DNA from: Onthophagus taurus | Taxonomy: Eukaryota; Arthropoda; Insecta; Coleoptera; Scarabaeidae | DNA: 64,000 nt | NCBI RefSeq assembly: GCF_036711975.1 | Contig: NW_027248940.1 | Location: 5,580,001 to 5,644,000, forward strand | Direction: 5' to 3' | Part shown: one piece after another, positions 11,121 through 21,085 of the stretch | Layout: every line of letters starts with the position of its first letter | Numbering within the stretch: the stretch's first letter is position 1 | Position numbers and translations under genes: made by a program | Notes under the pieces: model-generated | What the model was told of the DNA's origin: nothing | The model's input: the letters and a program-made list of their open reading frames with translations, nothing else | Database searches by the model: none

Positions 11121-11940
11121 TTATGTGGGAGATAGCCAACGAGTCTGACACGGGTGCAAAATTTTATGGCCTTTAATATTACAGAAGTCTTGGAATGCTT
11201 TGAATTCTGAAATCCATTTGGGACTATTGCTGAAATAATTGTGAATATCTCGAGTGATAGCTTCTACAAAATTTGGTAGTTTACTACATGCATTTGACGC
11301 ACACAATGCAAAACTATGACAAATGCATTTTAAAATAAAAATATTGGGAACTGCCTTAATGAATCTTGATGCTACTGAATTATGCCGCCCCATCATATTG
11401 AAAGTCCCATCCGCAGCAAAGCCAATGAGATTTGACGTATAGGGAATGTTATTTTGAGTAAAAAAAGAAATAATTTGTTCAAATAAAACTTCTGCTTGAG
11501 CATTTTCTACTGGAAGAAGGGTTAAAAAGCAATCTTGAATATTATTATCAAACATTAATCTTGCAACCAAGCATAAATGTTTCATTGTTGTTCTGTCTGT
11601 TGTTTCATCGATAATTAAACTAAATTTATTATTTTTTAATAACTGAATTAATGTTTGGGATGAATAGGCGCCAATGACATTTTTTATTATATTTGTTGTT
11701 TTAGTTCGCGCAGATTTGATACCTGCAGCAATTTTTGAGTCAGGACATACCGATCGTAGCAAGTCGGGGATATGATCCATTAATACCAAGGGCAAATTAT
11801 GTTCAACCACAAAGGCCGCCAATTTTAATTCAGCATCTTTTACTTGAGTGTCGAGTTCGGCAGACATCATATCTCTTAAGGATCTCTGCTTGAGTTTCCC
11901 TCGACAAGCTTGCTTGTGCTTTTCTCTCTCTGCGTGTCGG
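11121..11940 (-). pseudogene. hAT transposase fragment (ZBED5/SCAND3-like type)
   Basis: Minus-strand fragment of a hAT-type transposase distinct from hAT-1 and hAT-2. Visible: EKHKQACRGKLKQRSLRD leading in, the core motif FSLIIDETTDRT, GFAADGTFNMMGRHNS, a Cys-His block (CICHSFALCASNAC) and TRWLS. The frame is open without a start codon from 11940 and is cut at 11121, so both the BED finger and the dimerisation domain are missing. No terminal repeats were found around it. Its 5' edge abuts the inverted repeat at 11964. Confidence 0.88.
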
Positions 11941-11963
11941 ATTTAAGATTTAAATAAGTAACT

Positions 11964-12211
11964 AATTAAACTAAGATTAGAACTAAAACTAGAACTAACA
12001 CTAGAAACTTTCGGGTTTTGCCGTGCGTCTTTTAATAAAAGGTTTGACGTTTCGGATGCCATGTTGCAACCTTCTTCAGAAACTGGTTCGAAGTTCTGAA
12101 GAAGGTTGCAACATGGCATCCGAAACGTCAAACCTTTTATTAAAAGACGCACGGCAAAACCCGAAAGTTTCTAGTGTTAGTTCTAGTTTTAGTTCTAATC
12201 TTAGTTTAATT
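11964..12211. repeat. Head-to-head inverted repeat with hammerhead-like core
   Basis: Two perfect 118-bp inverted arms (11964-12081 and 12094-12211) around a 12-base centre. Each arm, read outward from the centre, contains CTGAAGAAGG, a short hairpin, then CCGAAACGTC and, 16 bases on, GACG. These match the order CUGANGA - stem II - GAAA - stem III of a hammerhead ribozyme. A third, single copy of the arm lies at 21847-21974. The outer flank on the right reads CTCCGGCCGTGAAAGCC, a string I associate with repeat ends in arthropods. Confidence 0.9.
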
Positions 12212-12336
12212 CACTCCGGCCGTGAAAGCCTTCATACTTAAAGTAACTAATTCTTTAAGAAAATTTATTTTTTTAATTTAATGGTTATAAACATAGAGTA
12301 CAAAGATAGCCGTTTACTGTACTATAAAAGAAAATT

Positions 12337-13435
12337 TTATTTTTTGAAGATAACATCTGCCATATGTCTTCCATTGGAATCTATGCACTTCTGCAGCCGG
12401 GTCTGGAAGTTTCCCATGACATTTTGCAGCATATTGACTGGTATTCCTTCAATTTCGTCCCGAATTCGTTGTTTTAGGGCTGGGATAGTTCTGGGTGGAT
12501 CGTTCTGAAAAACTCTTGTTTTTAAGAAACCCCATAAAAAGAAGTCGCAGGTTGACAAATCTGGAGAGCGAGGGGGCCAAGGGATATCCCCGTTTCGGGA
12601 AATGACGCCGCTTGGAAATAAAGCATTCACAGCATTCATAGCAACTCTAGCGGTGTGGCTTGTTGCCCCATCTTGTTGGAATATTCTGTGTTCATTCGCA
12701 GGAAAACGGGCGAGTTCTGGCGTAAGAAAGTTCTGGATCATTTCAACGTAACGCACAGAGTTAACAGTCACAGCACTTCCATTGACATCCTCGAAAAAAA
12801 AATGGGCCTATTATTCCTCTTGCCGACATGGCGCACCAAACCGTCACCTTTGAAACATGAAGAGGCGTTTCATGAAGTACGCCAGAGTTTTTCTCTGACC
12901 AGTATCTGAAGTTTTGTTTATTAACAAAACCAGATAGGTGGAAATGCGCCTTATCGCTCATCCATAAATGGTTTATTTGGTCGTCATTTTCTTCAAGTCT
13001 TCTGGCCATTTGCTCACAAAATTGTAATCGTTTCTGATAGTCACTTGGTTTGAGAGATTGCACAATCTGTATTTTGTATGGGTGGAAATGTAAATCTTGA
13101 CGAAGAATCCTTCTCACCGAAGTGTTACTTATTCCAAGACGGAGAGCATGTTGTTTGGCAGATCGGCGTGGACTTCTGAGCATTGCCTGTTAAACAGCAG
13201 CGATGTTTTCAGGGGTTCGAACGGTTTTTGCACTCCCACCTCGTTTTTTAGACGTTGATCCTGTTTGTTCAAGGTTGTTTATCCACGAACGAATGGCGTT
13301 ATCCGAAGGAACCGGCCTGTTACGCGGTATATTGAAACGGCGTCGAAAAGTACGTCGCGTTTTCACCAAACTCTCACCATTCGTATAATACGCTTTAACC
13401 GCGTAGCCGCGATGTTCACCAGTCCAACGATCCAT
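12337..13435 (-). pseudogene. Tc1/mariner-superfamily transposase, DD41D spacing
   Basis: Start ATG at 13435 (MDRWTGEHRG), with an N-terminal helix-turn-helix of the DUF4817 type (AYYTNGESLVKTRRTFRRRF). A stop (about 13187) interrupts the gene after TPENIAAV; the frame then resumes with the second HTH and LHFHPYKIQIVQSL. Catalytic Asp 1 is in WMSDKAHFHLSGFVNKQN, Asp 2 in FQQDGATSHTA and Asp 3 in LSTCDFFLWG; counting gives 41 residues between Asp 2 and Asp 3. A T-run frameshift near 12790 separates Asp 1 from Asp 2. The C terminus KCIDSNGRHMADVIF is typical of the group. I could not find matching terminal repeats. Dead copy with one stop and one frameshift. Confidence 0.9.
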
Positions 13436-13498
13436 CGTAACAAAATGGCGGAACATGCATTTAGAAAGGAGCCGGCCGCCAATACCCCTACCACTCAC

Positions 13499-14418
13499 AT
13501 TCCAGCTGTCAAGGCCATCTCCAATCTTCCCGTTTCACTGGCTAACCCTGCATTACAATGCAAAACAGATAAAATACTGAATAAGAAACACAAACCTTCA
13601 TTATATCTCAAAACAGATATATTTGCTCTTAATTCGAACGAGCCTATGTTGGATGAATTTAACCGTTTTCCGCAGTTAAACTTACATAACAGGGCCATAA
13701 ATGTTTCTGCAGGATTATTATTTTCATTTTTAATAATTTTATGGGCTCTCCTTAGGACAATTTCCAAAGCACCTGAAATTATTAACTAAGTAAAAGACAA
13801 ACTGCATCACAGTAATTAACATCAATTCACACACCGTTAATGTGATATCGTATCCCACTCCTTTGAAGTTGGGTCATTCGTGGCTGATTTATCTGATACT
13901 ATGTTACAATTTCTCATTGCATAGTATGGCTTCAACAATATTGGCTTTCATAGAAGAAGAAGAGCCGCTCCAGTTCTTAAAACACACGTGCCTCGGTGCA
14001 GTAACTTCTTTATTTGATGCCTTTGTACAAACGGAGCAATACTTGTTGCGAACACCAATGAATAACACTTTTTTCGTGTGGTTTCCAACAATAGCAGCCG
14101 ATTGGTAATACCCTGTATATTATACGCTTTAATAATTGGTTGTATACCAAGGCCGAGAAGTTGTCAGGCCAGGTATACATAAAATTATTTTCACAAGTGT
14201 TTAAAAACTAGAAATTAATGGATTAATAATATGTTCTCTACTTGCTATTATGTTATTAATTTTATAATTGTTGCTTTAATTTTCGGGTAGGGGTTCAAAA
14301 ATAGAATAAACGCTATTTTTTCATAATTTTTGACATTTCTAGGCCGCTGGAGCGAACGATAAATTCAATTATGAGGCTACTTGTGCAAAAATATAGATAT
14401 GTATTGGAAAACACTTAC
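13499..14418. other. No supported gene
   Basis: Between the mariner and the Mutator-like fragment. Short frames on both strands show no recognisable domain. CCCTGTATA near 14110 resembles the end of many mariner-type repeats, but no partner end was located. Confidence 0.55.
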
Positions 14419-14978
14419 CTCACGAAGCATTATAATTATGGCCGTACGAACGCTTGCTCTAACCACCATCCAAATAAACGTTAGTCCAAGGAACACCATC
14501 ATCGTCTGTTTGTCCTTTTACTAGAGCTACTTCTTTTTCTGCTTTCCCTGCTTTCTCCATAGACCGCAAGGCATCGGCTTTTATGTGATTTCCTAACTCA
14601 TTTTCAATGTCAATAAATTTATTTCCATTTAAAGGAGGTATATTCATAGCTAATAGAAGTTCTGCTGTTTGGTTGTGAGTACTTCCACACATAAGAGTAC
14701 CCCAAACCGTTAATCTGTTAATTTTCTGTTTAGTTGGGTCTTCAGTACTGTATTTATACAGTCGATCGCAAATATTGCAACCGAATGTGATAGTACTACC
14801 GAGATCATTAAGTTCTTCTGATACTGGTCGGAGGTATCCACATGTACAAATTTTAGAATGGGTATATTGTAGTGATTTAGCCTACTGCAGCACGTATGGT
14901 AGATCTACAATACGATAACCATTTACTGCTTCTGGTTGTTCAGTGTGATCCACCTCTATGTCTAGTGCATGATTCATA
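14419..14978 (-). pseudogene. Mutator-like (MULE-type) protein, N-terminal fragment
   Basis: Minus-strand frame from ATG at 14978 (MNHALDIEVDHTEQPEA), with GYRIVDLPYVLQ, one stop, then KICTCGYLRP, FGCNICD, the helical stretch LTVWGTLMCGSTHNQTAELLLAMNIPPL, and TDDDGVPWTNVYLDGG. A TGG-to-TAG change follows where the family has VDGAW, then SKRSYGHNYNAS and a GTAAGTG donor at 14418. This is the pattern of the large Mutator-like transposase domain found in arthropod TE proteins (family identified from memory). It is truncated after the first exon and carries two nonsense changes. Confidence 0.65.
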
Positions 14979-17137
14979 GTACTATAGAATAATTCATAAA
15001 AAAAATATAGCTATAAAATATAAAATTTAGCTACTAAATCATGGTCGTATTTTGTATCATATGGAATTATAGCAAGCCATATCCATCTTAATGCGTGTCA
15101 CGTGACAAGATATGTTATTTATTGGCTGCATATTTCTCAGTTTGAATTGGTTGTGTGAGAAAAGTCAATTTAAGGTCACAGAGAAAAGATATTTTTGGTT
15201 ACTTTAAATGTACAGGGTGTCCCAATTATGTTGTCCGCATAGGCTATCTCCGAAACTAAAAGAAATAGAAAAAATAGTTATTTACGATACAAATGCGGAA
15301 AGGCTCGCTAGATGCTAGATGAGCACGCTAGTTTGCAGAACGAACGACCGAAGAGAGTGAGTTCTGCATTTGCGTGCGAATGCTGGAAAAACCCTTTCCG
15401 CATGAGTATTGTACAATATTTTTTGTAACGAATAAAACGTCCCTGTGTGATGATATGAGTTGCATGTGGGGTTTTTGTCAGGAAAAAATCAACCGAAATT
15501 CAAAACGTCAACATTGATTTTATAGATTGCAAATTGATTTTTATAGATTTGTTTAAATATTTTAAAACTGTGTTATCTGCACACGAATGTATAAAACGTT
15601 CTTATTAACCTTTTCTTATAAACATGCACATTTGGTCATTAAATATTCCTGTTAGTTGCGGTAAACAAAGCATTTGTGCGGGAAAACGCGTTTCCCGCAC
15701 GTCCTCTCTGTGCGGGAAATAGGTATCTAGATGCTATGAGTACAAAAAATAGTTTACATGTTATGATTTCGTTTTTCGAGAAACTTCTAATGCCGAAAAC
15801 TCCAAACAGCTATCGTTTTTGTTTTCTCCCTGTCGGCAAAAACTGAAAAATTAAAACAAAGAGCAAGGAAATTTGCAAATGTCGTCAATAAACTCTTGTT
15901 GTGTACCGCCGCCACTGATGTTGTGTATTTCTTACTCAGATGTAACGTCGATATTTACGAATATATTTATTTCTTCGTTGTGAAGGGCAATTTATTAAAT
16001 TAAACAACTTTCCTTCTGTCCTTGATTTTAGTTTAATTTTATTTATGAGACGACGATGACGGCAGGTAACAATTTGTTCTAAGACTAACTGATCGACTCG
16101 ATCTAATAGAAACGACTGACTTAATGTGACTGACTTAACTTTTCGACTGCTCTTAGTGAAGTGTACTTTTCGACGTAACCACTGTTCCTAGTGAACTCGA
16201 CCTATATAACGACTGTTCCTAGTGAACTCTGTTTTTACAACTATGCTTTCCACGGAAAATATCATATAACTAAGTATGTTTCCATCTGTTTCTTGATATA
16301 CACAGAGACAAAGAGTATTAGGGGTTGTTCCCATCTGTTTCCGTCCCCTGATATGTTTATTCACACATGTCTCTGGTGGTTGTTTGGTTTTTGGTTACAG
16401 AATCATTACTTTTGATACCTACATTATTATATTGTAAACTTATTATATTCCTATTATTATAAACATAAATATTACGTGAGCAGTACTACGTAAAGGGGTA
16501 GTACCACAACAATGTGTTTGTGATCGGCAAGTCATCGCCATCGCGGCGCCGAAAGCCAGGCGCCGCGACTAATATCGCGCCTTCAAAATATTCGCATTTT
16601 CAAATAAATTGAAATAGTCAGTTATGCATCCAACATTACATAAAATTAAAAATGAACTGATTTGCGCCTCATCCACTGAATAGGTAATCTCCATACATGT
16701 TACGAGTTTTGACAGCTAAAGTCCATCCTTAAGGGGTAATACTGGGGGTAATATCAGTATAGACGCCTGTTTTCAAAGGTTATCTTTGGGCCCTTACAGA
16801 CGGACGTTTATGCCCGTGTTGATGTTTGCACATCCAAAACAGTGGTCTAAATTCGAAAAAACCCGAACAAAAATATTTTAACGCAGTTTGGGTTGAGATA
16901 ATTTTTTGAAACTTGGTATGTGGCTATAGGACTATATGCTAAAGACTTTGTGAACTTTTGGATCAAATATGTCAACCGGAAGTACTAATTCACTTGAGGC
17001 CACAGTCTATTTTTTTCATATAATTTAGGTCCTTAGAATTGGATAAATACAAAATTTTATACAACGCTATTAAATCGGGAAGGATAGCTAAATACAAAAT
17101 TGTTTAAACTAAATTGGTTATATAGTTTACTTCGATG
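14979..17137. other. Long noncoding stretch
   Basis: No coding region supported. Holds a CAGGGTGTCCCAATTA motif at about 15213 like those at ends of small insect repeats, an inverted pair ATGCGGAAAGG (15293-15303) and CCTTTCCGCAT (15393-15403), a perfect hairpin at 15676-15700, and a GC-rich patch with two GGCGCC boxes at about 16543-16575. The rest is AT-rich and featureless to the eye. Confidence 0.6.
15676..15700. repeat. Perfect short hairpin
   Basis: GTGCGGGAAA and its exact complement TTTCCCGCAC flank five bases (ACGCG). A further GTGCGGGAAAT lies 20 bases downstream. Role unknown. Confidence 0.85.
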
Positions 17138-17274
17138 TAAGGGCGATGACAGACACGGCGGTTTTCGCCGAATCGGCAGCCGAGTCGGCTGCCGCGACTA
17201 TTTGGCACACATTACGGTTTTTACCAGTTGCAATATTCGCTCGGTTTTCTGTTAAGTATAACGGTTATTCAAAG

Positions 17275-19409
17275 ATGGATGATTACAATGATTATTTAAA
17301 TCATATTATTTATTTGTCAATGCTATATGTGCTTTGGAAACGAAAAAAGAAAAAAAATCGTAGAATGTGGGTGCATCCCATTGTAATGGAAAGAGAAAAG
17401 AAAGGTCAGTTTCAAACCTTATTTGCGGAACTAAAAAGTGACGAAGACAAATTTTTCAATTATTTGAGGATGTCAATGACTACTTTTGATGAATTATTAA
17501 ATACTATAAAGGGAAATATTACTAAAACAAATACTCGTATGAGGTGTAGTATTCCTCCTGAAGAAAAGTTAGTCATTACTCTTAGGTAAGCAAGAAAAAA
17601 AATCATATTTACTCAAGCTTTTTATTCAAAAATATATTTATTATAATATTAACAACCTAGTATGGGAATGAGTCTTCTTCAGTACTAAAAGTTGATGTAT
17701 AGGAACTTGCTGGAGATGGCGATGGAACTGGAACTTGAGGTTGTTGTTTTGTTGATGGTGTTGTTGCATATTGCTAAATTGACTTTGCGTGAAACTGGGT
17801 ATTGTTTGTAATTGATTTTGACGTGAATGACCGTATGTTTCGTACTTGGACATGACTTGCAATAATTCTATTCTGCAAAGTGTATTTAGGTGTCTTGGTA
17901 ACGCTGAAAGACTTGGTTGCAAAGACAGGACGAAATGCCGGTTGTCGTCATTATCATCTGGAGGTGTAGATTTTGCTTCCATCATTTTTTTCTGAACAGT
18001 TTCCAACGAATTTATTAATTTGTCCTCAAAAGGATACAGTCTTTTCTTCCCAAGTCTCTTCCATTCTGTCCAGGTTCTTGTTCAGATATTATTGGTTCGG
18101 TATTTGAAATTTGTTCTAAAGAATTTATGGTTTGTTTTGGTGTCAAAATATCTTTTAAAAATTGTAAATGCTTTGTATACACATACGGAGCTTTTGTTCT
18201 TGCTCCATCCCCAGACTTTCCTTTCCTTTCTTGCAATTCCCTCGCAAATCTATCTCTAATGTTCTTCCATTTCTTTCGTATCAACTCACCTAAAATAAAC
18301 AAAATGAATATCGACAGAAAGTTACGGTCGTCACTATATTATACAACGAAAAGATCTTCATAACAGTGAGGGAAAATTTGAACAGTTTCATTTTTATGGT
18401 TCGTAGCTTTCGAAATAGGGTATCTCTAAAGAAGAAATAAATTACTGGAATCATAAAAAAGAAACTTTTTTAATTTTTCTTACATGATCACTCTTCTAAA
18501 AAAATTTTCTCATGGAATATTGCATTTACAATAATATCTTTTTAGATATCTAGCAACTGGGTGCTCCCTAACCGATCTTCATTATACTTTCCGAGTGGGA
18601 AGATCTACTGCTAGTTCTATTGTTAAAGAAGTATGCGAGGCAATTTGGTTTTGTTTAGTTGAAAGTACCATACCAAAACTATGTACAAAAAAGTGGTTAG
18701 AGATAGCAGCAGGATTTGAAAAAAACGCAAGTTTCTAAACTGCATTGGAGCCATAGATGGCAAACACATTAGAACTAAGCAACCGCCCAACAGTGGCTCT
18801 ATGTACTATAACTACAAAAATTATTTTTCGACTGTATTGTTTGGAATGTGCGATGCCAACTTTTGTTTTACCTATATAGAAGTCGGATCTTACGGAAAAT
18901 CTAGTGATGCTGGAATATTCAAGAATTCTGCACTTTTTCGTAAATTAACTGAAGGTTCCTTAAGCGTGCCTCCACCACGATCTTTCCCCAATTCAAATGA
19001 ACCGTATCCCTATGTAATAATAGGCGATGAAGCATTTCCTCTAGCAGAAAATCTACTTACACCATATGGAGGCAAACATCTTACAGATGCTAAGAAAATA
19101 TTTAATTACAAACTATCCAGAGCCAGAAGATATATCGAATGTACATGTGGAATTTTGGCTAACAAATGGAGGATATTTCATCGATCACTAGATGTCGACA
19201 TAGATTTAATTGAAATTATTATTAGAGCCACTTGTGTTCTACATAACTTTGTTAGAAGAAGAGATGGATTGCGAGAAAACCTATTTATTGAAGAGAACAT
19301 GAATGAAATTGAATCCAATATGCAGAGTTTACCACCAGATTCATATCATAGAGGAAATTCTAGAGCCACTGCTGTTAGAGATCGATATTGTCAATATTTA
19401 TCAAAATAA
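17275..19409 (+). pseudogene. Harbinger B transposase (two exons)
   Basis: Exon 1, 17275-17585, from MDDYNDYLNH through the helical region FFNYLRMSMTTFDELL to LVITL. The donor is AG/GTAAGC at 17586 and the acceptor TTTTTAG ends at 18547. The split codon AG+A restores LRYLATGCSL, which confirms the junction. Exon 2, 18548-19409, has the first Asp in IGAIDGKHI, the second in VIIGDEAFPL and Glu in RARRYIECTCGIL, so the catalytic triad is intact. One frameshift at about 18725-18745, before LNCIGAID, is the only clear lesion. The 962-bp intron houses MADF exon 2 on the opposite strand. Confidence 0.93.
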
Positions 19410-19649
19410 ACTCAATACTTATAATTATATTAACTTACTTGTAATTATAAATAAATATTTGAACTTACCTAATTGTTTTTTTGCATCTATTGTCATGTTT
19501 TGGTCGGCAAAAACATTCACAAGTTCTTCCCAGCACTCATTCCTCTTTACTCTATCGCTGTACTCTTTCGTTTTCATGTCCCATAATGCAGGACGGTTTT
19601 GAATTTCCACAATGAGTTTTTCTATATCAATTATTTCGTCCATTTTCAT
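17641..19649 (-). pseudogene. Harbinger B accessory MADF-BESS-like protein (two exons)
   Basis: Exon 1, 19649-19469: MKMDEIIDIEKLIVEIQNRPALWD, first MADF helix, ending TTAG/GTAAG. The acceptor TTTTAG lies at 18290-18291. Exon 2 begins at 18289, and the split codon gives GELIRKKWKNIRDRFARELQ, the rest of the MADF domain. Downstream, in another frame because of a shift near 18010-18040, is a BESS-like block (DDNRHFVLSLQPSLSALP...RIELLQVM) then a Gln-rich tail. Its intron (18290-19468) contains the whole of transposase exon 2, and its exon 2 lies within the transposase intron. DNA-binding partner of the transposase by analogy with studied Harbingers. Confidence 0.88.
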
Positions 19650-19912
19650 GAAATTAAAATCGGAAAACCGAACGAAAGACAGCTCTGTGTGTCCGGGTAG
19701 ATATAAACACGTGGAATAACAAGCCGCTTTCTGTTCGGGAAGCAGCCGCTGCAGAACGAGTCAACGACGTGTCGAGTCGGCCACAGAGCCGAGAGGCAGT
19801 GGGCAACGCTGTGTGTGCCTTAACTAATATGAAACATTAGAAGTATACGCCGAGACGGTGGTTGAGTCGGCAGCCGATTCGACGAAAACCGCCGTGTCTG
19901 TCATCGCCCTAA

Positions 19913-20482
19913 GGTTTCTATAAATAAATCTTTAACTACAGAGTGTCTCACATATCTGGTTCGTTAGAACTTTTTCAGGTTCCACTATTCGTACAATTTT
20001 GAAATTTTGCCGGCATGGGTTGTTCATTCGGAACTTTCAATCTAAAATATTTTCAAGATGGCTGCCTCTTCCGGTCTACGGAAGTAGACCATAACTTCGT
20101 TATTTTAAATGGAATGCTATAGTTTTTATTACACCATTTGATTGTACGTAAAAAATAGGTCAACTTTGATAAAAGTTATTGGTACCTAGCGTTTTTTGTT
20201 TTCGAGTTATTTTGGTTCTAAACTTTTTTTGGTAAATTTCACCATGCTCTTTAAAACCCCATATCTCAGCCAACATTCATTCAAAAAAGGTCTAAATTGG
20301 TACGATTATTCTTCAAGTGCTGTCAAGTAGATTGTCATTTGTTGTATCGGAGTATCTTATACAGGATGGTCAAAAATTGAATTATTGTTTCTCCATTTTC
20401 AATGGCGAGAAAGTAGAAAATTTTAAATGGAACGAACCATGCTTTTTTAGTCAATCAGAAATGGACTTTAATTCTCTATAAA
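19913..20482. other. Noncoding repeat-like sequence
   Basis: No gene seen. It contains phrases such as GAGTGTCTCACATATCTGG (about 19942) and TACAGGATGGTCAAAAATTG (about 20352) that look like termini or UTRs of dispersed repeats, but no matching partner was found in the window. Confidence 0.5.
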
Positions 20483-21085
20483 TTATCTACGTTGCTTAAC
20501 AATATGTGTTTCTTCTTGTTCTGTTTCAGACCATTCTTCGTCATCTTCATCTTCGTTGCATCCTGCCTCATATAGCTCTTGTTCTTCGTCATATTCATCT
20601 TCTTTTTCGCCATCTTTTTCTTCTTCCTGGTCTTCTACATTGTCTATTATAAGTAATCTTTTAGTCTCGATACTCATCTTTTTATGTTTTCTAGAAATCT
20701 GCTGTTGAAAATTACTTATAAATGGATGTGAGCTGGGGGGGTGAAATGGGGCTGAGTAGCAGTCTTTTAAATAGATCTTCATTCGTATCCAATCTACTAC
20801 ATTTCCTTGTGTGGCTCTCTCTAAATTTTCGGATTTTTTTGTTATTAGCTTCTTGCGCTTCTTCCGACAACTCTCCAATAGGTAGTAGAGCTTCTTTAAT
20901 TACTGCAGATCCATGTATCAAAATTTTATGAACGCTGGTTGGCATATGGTACCAACTATAAAATGGACGTACTTTTCGGCAGTTTTGAAACAATATTTAT
21001 CAAATTCATTGTAATTAATATTGTACCCACTGTTTATTGCAGCCAAAACAACGCCAAATCGCTGTATTAGTTCCTCGTCAATTCC
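20483..21085 (-). pseudogene. C-terminal fragment of an unrecognised TE-type protein
   Basis: Minus-strand fragment: GIDEELIQRFGVVLAAINSGY, NEFDKYCFKTAEKYV, a frameshift, then FYSWYHMPTSVHKILIHGS, LPIGELSEEAQEANNKKIRKFR and TNEDLFKRLLLSP. A further frame gives a strongly acidic tail (EEEKDGEKEDEYDEEQELYEAGC). The WYxMPxSVHKILxHG and LSEEAxEAxNK motifs are ones I associate with repeated proteins in arthropod genomes, but I cannot name the superfamily. Two or more frameshifts; N-terminal part absent. Confidence 0.5.

Larger units (their letters stand above)
17141..19909 (+). mobile_element. PIF/Harbinger transposon B, full length with TSD TAA
   Basis: Both ends carry the terminal repeat GGGCGATGACAGACACGG..., matching for about 35 bases with a single C/T difference in the first 30. 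The flanks are TAA at 17138-17140 and at 19910-19912. Length 2769 bp. Encodes transposase (plus) and MADF protein (minus), interlocked. The terminal repeat itself reads into an open frame before the transposase ATG at 17275, so translation start must be judged by homology. Confidence 0.96.

Noticed and set aside
11943..12241. Two frames with the same peptide on opposite strands
   Set aside because: They are the two arms of an inverted repeat, so identical translations are expected.
13842..14108. 88-codon plus-strand frame
   Set aside because: No recognisable motif, no homologous structure nearby and no splice context.
17146..17274. Upstream extension of Harbinger B transposase through the terminal repeat
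   Set aside because: It is the TIR read as protein; homologous copies start at the MDDYND-type methionine.
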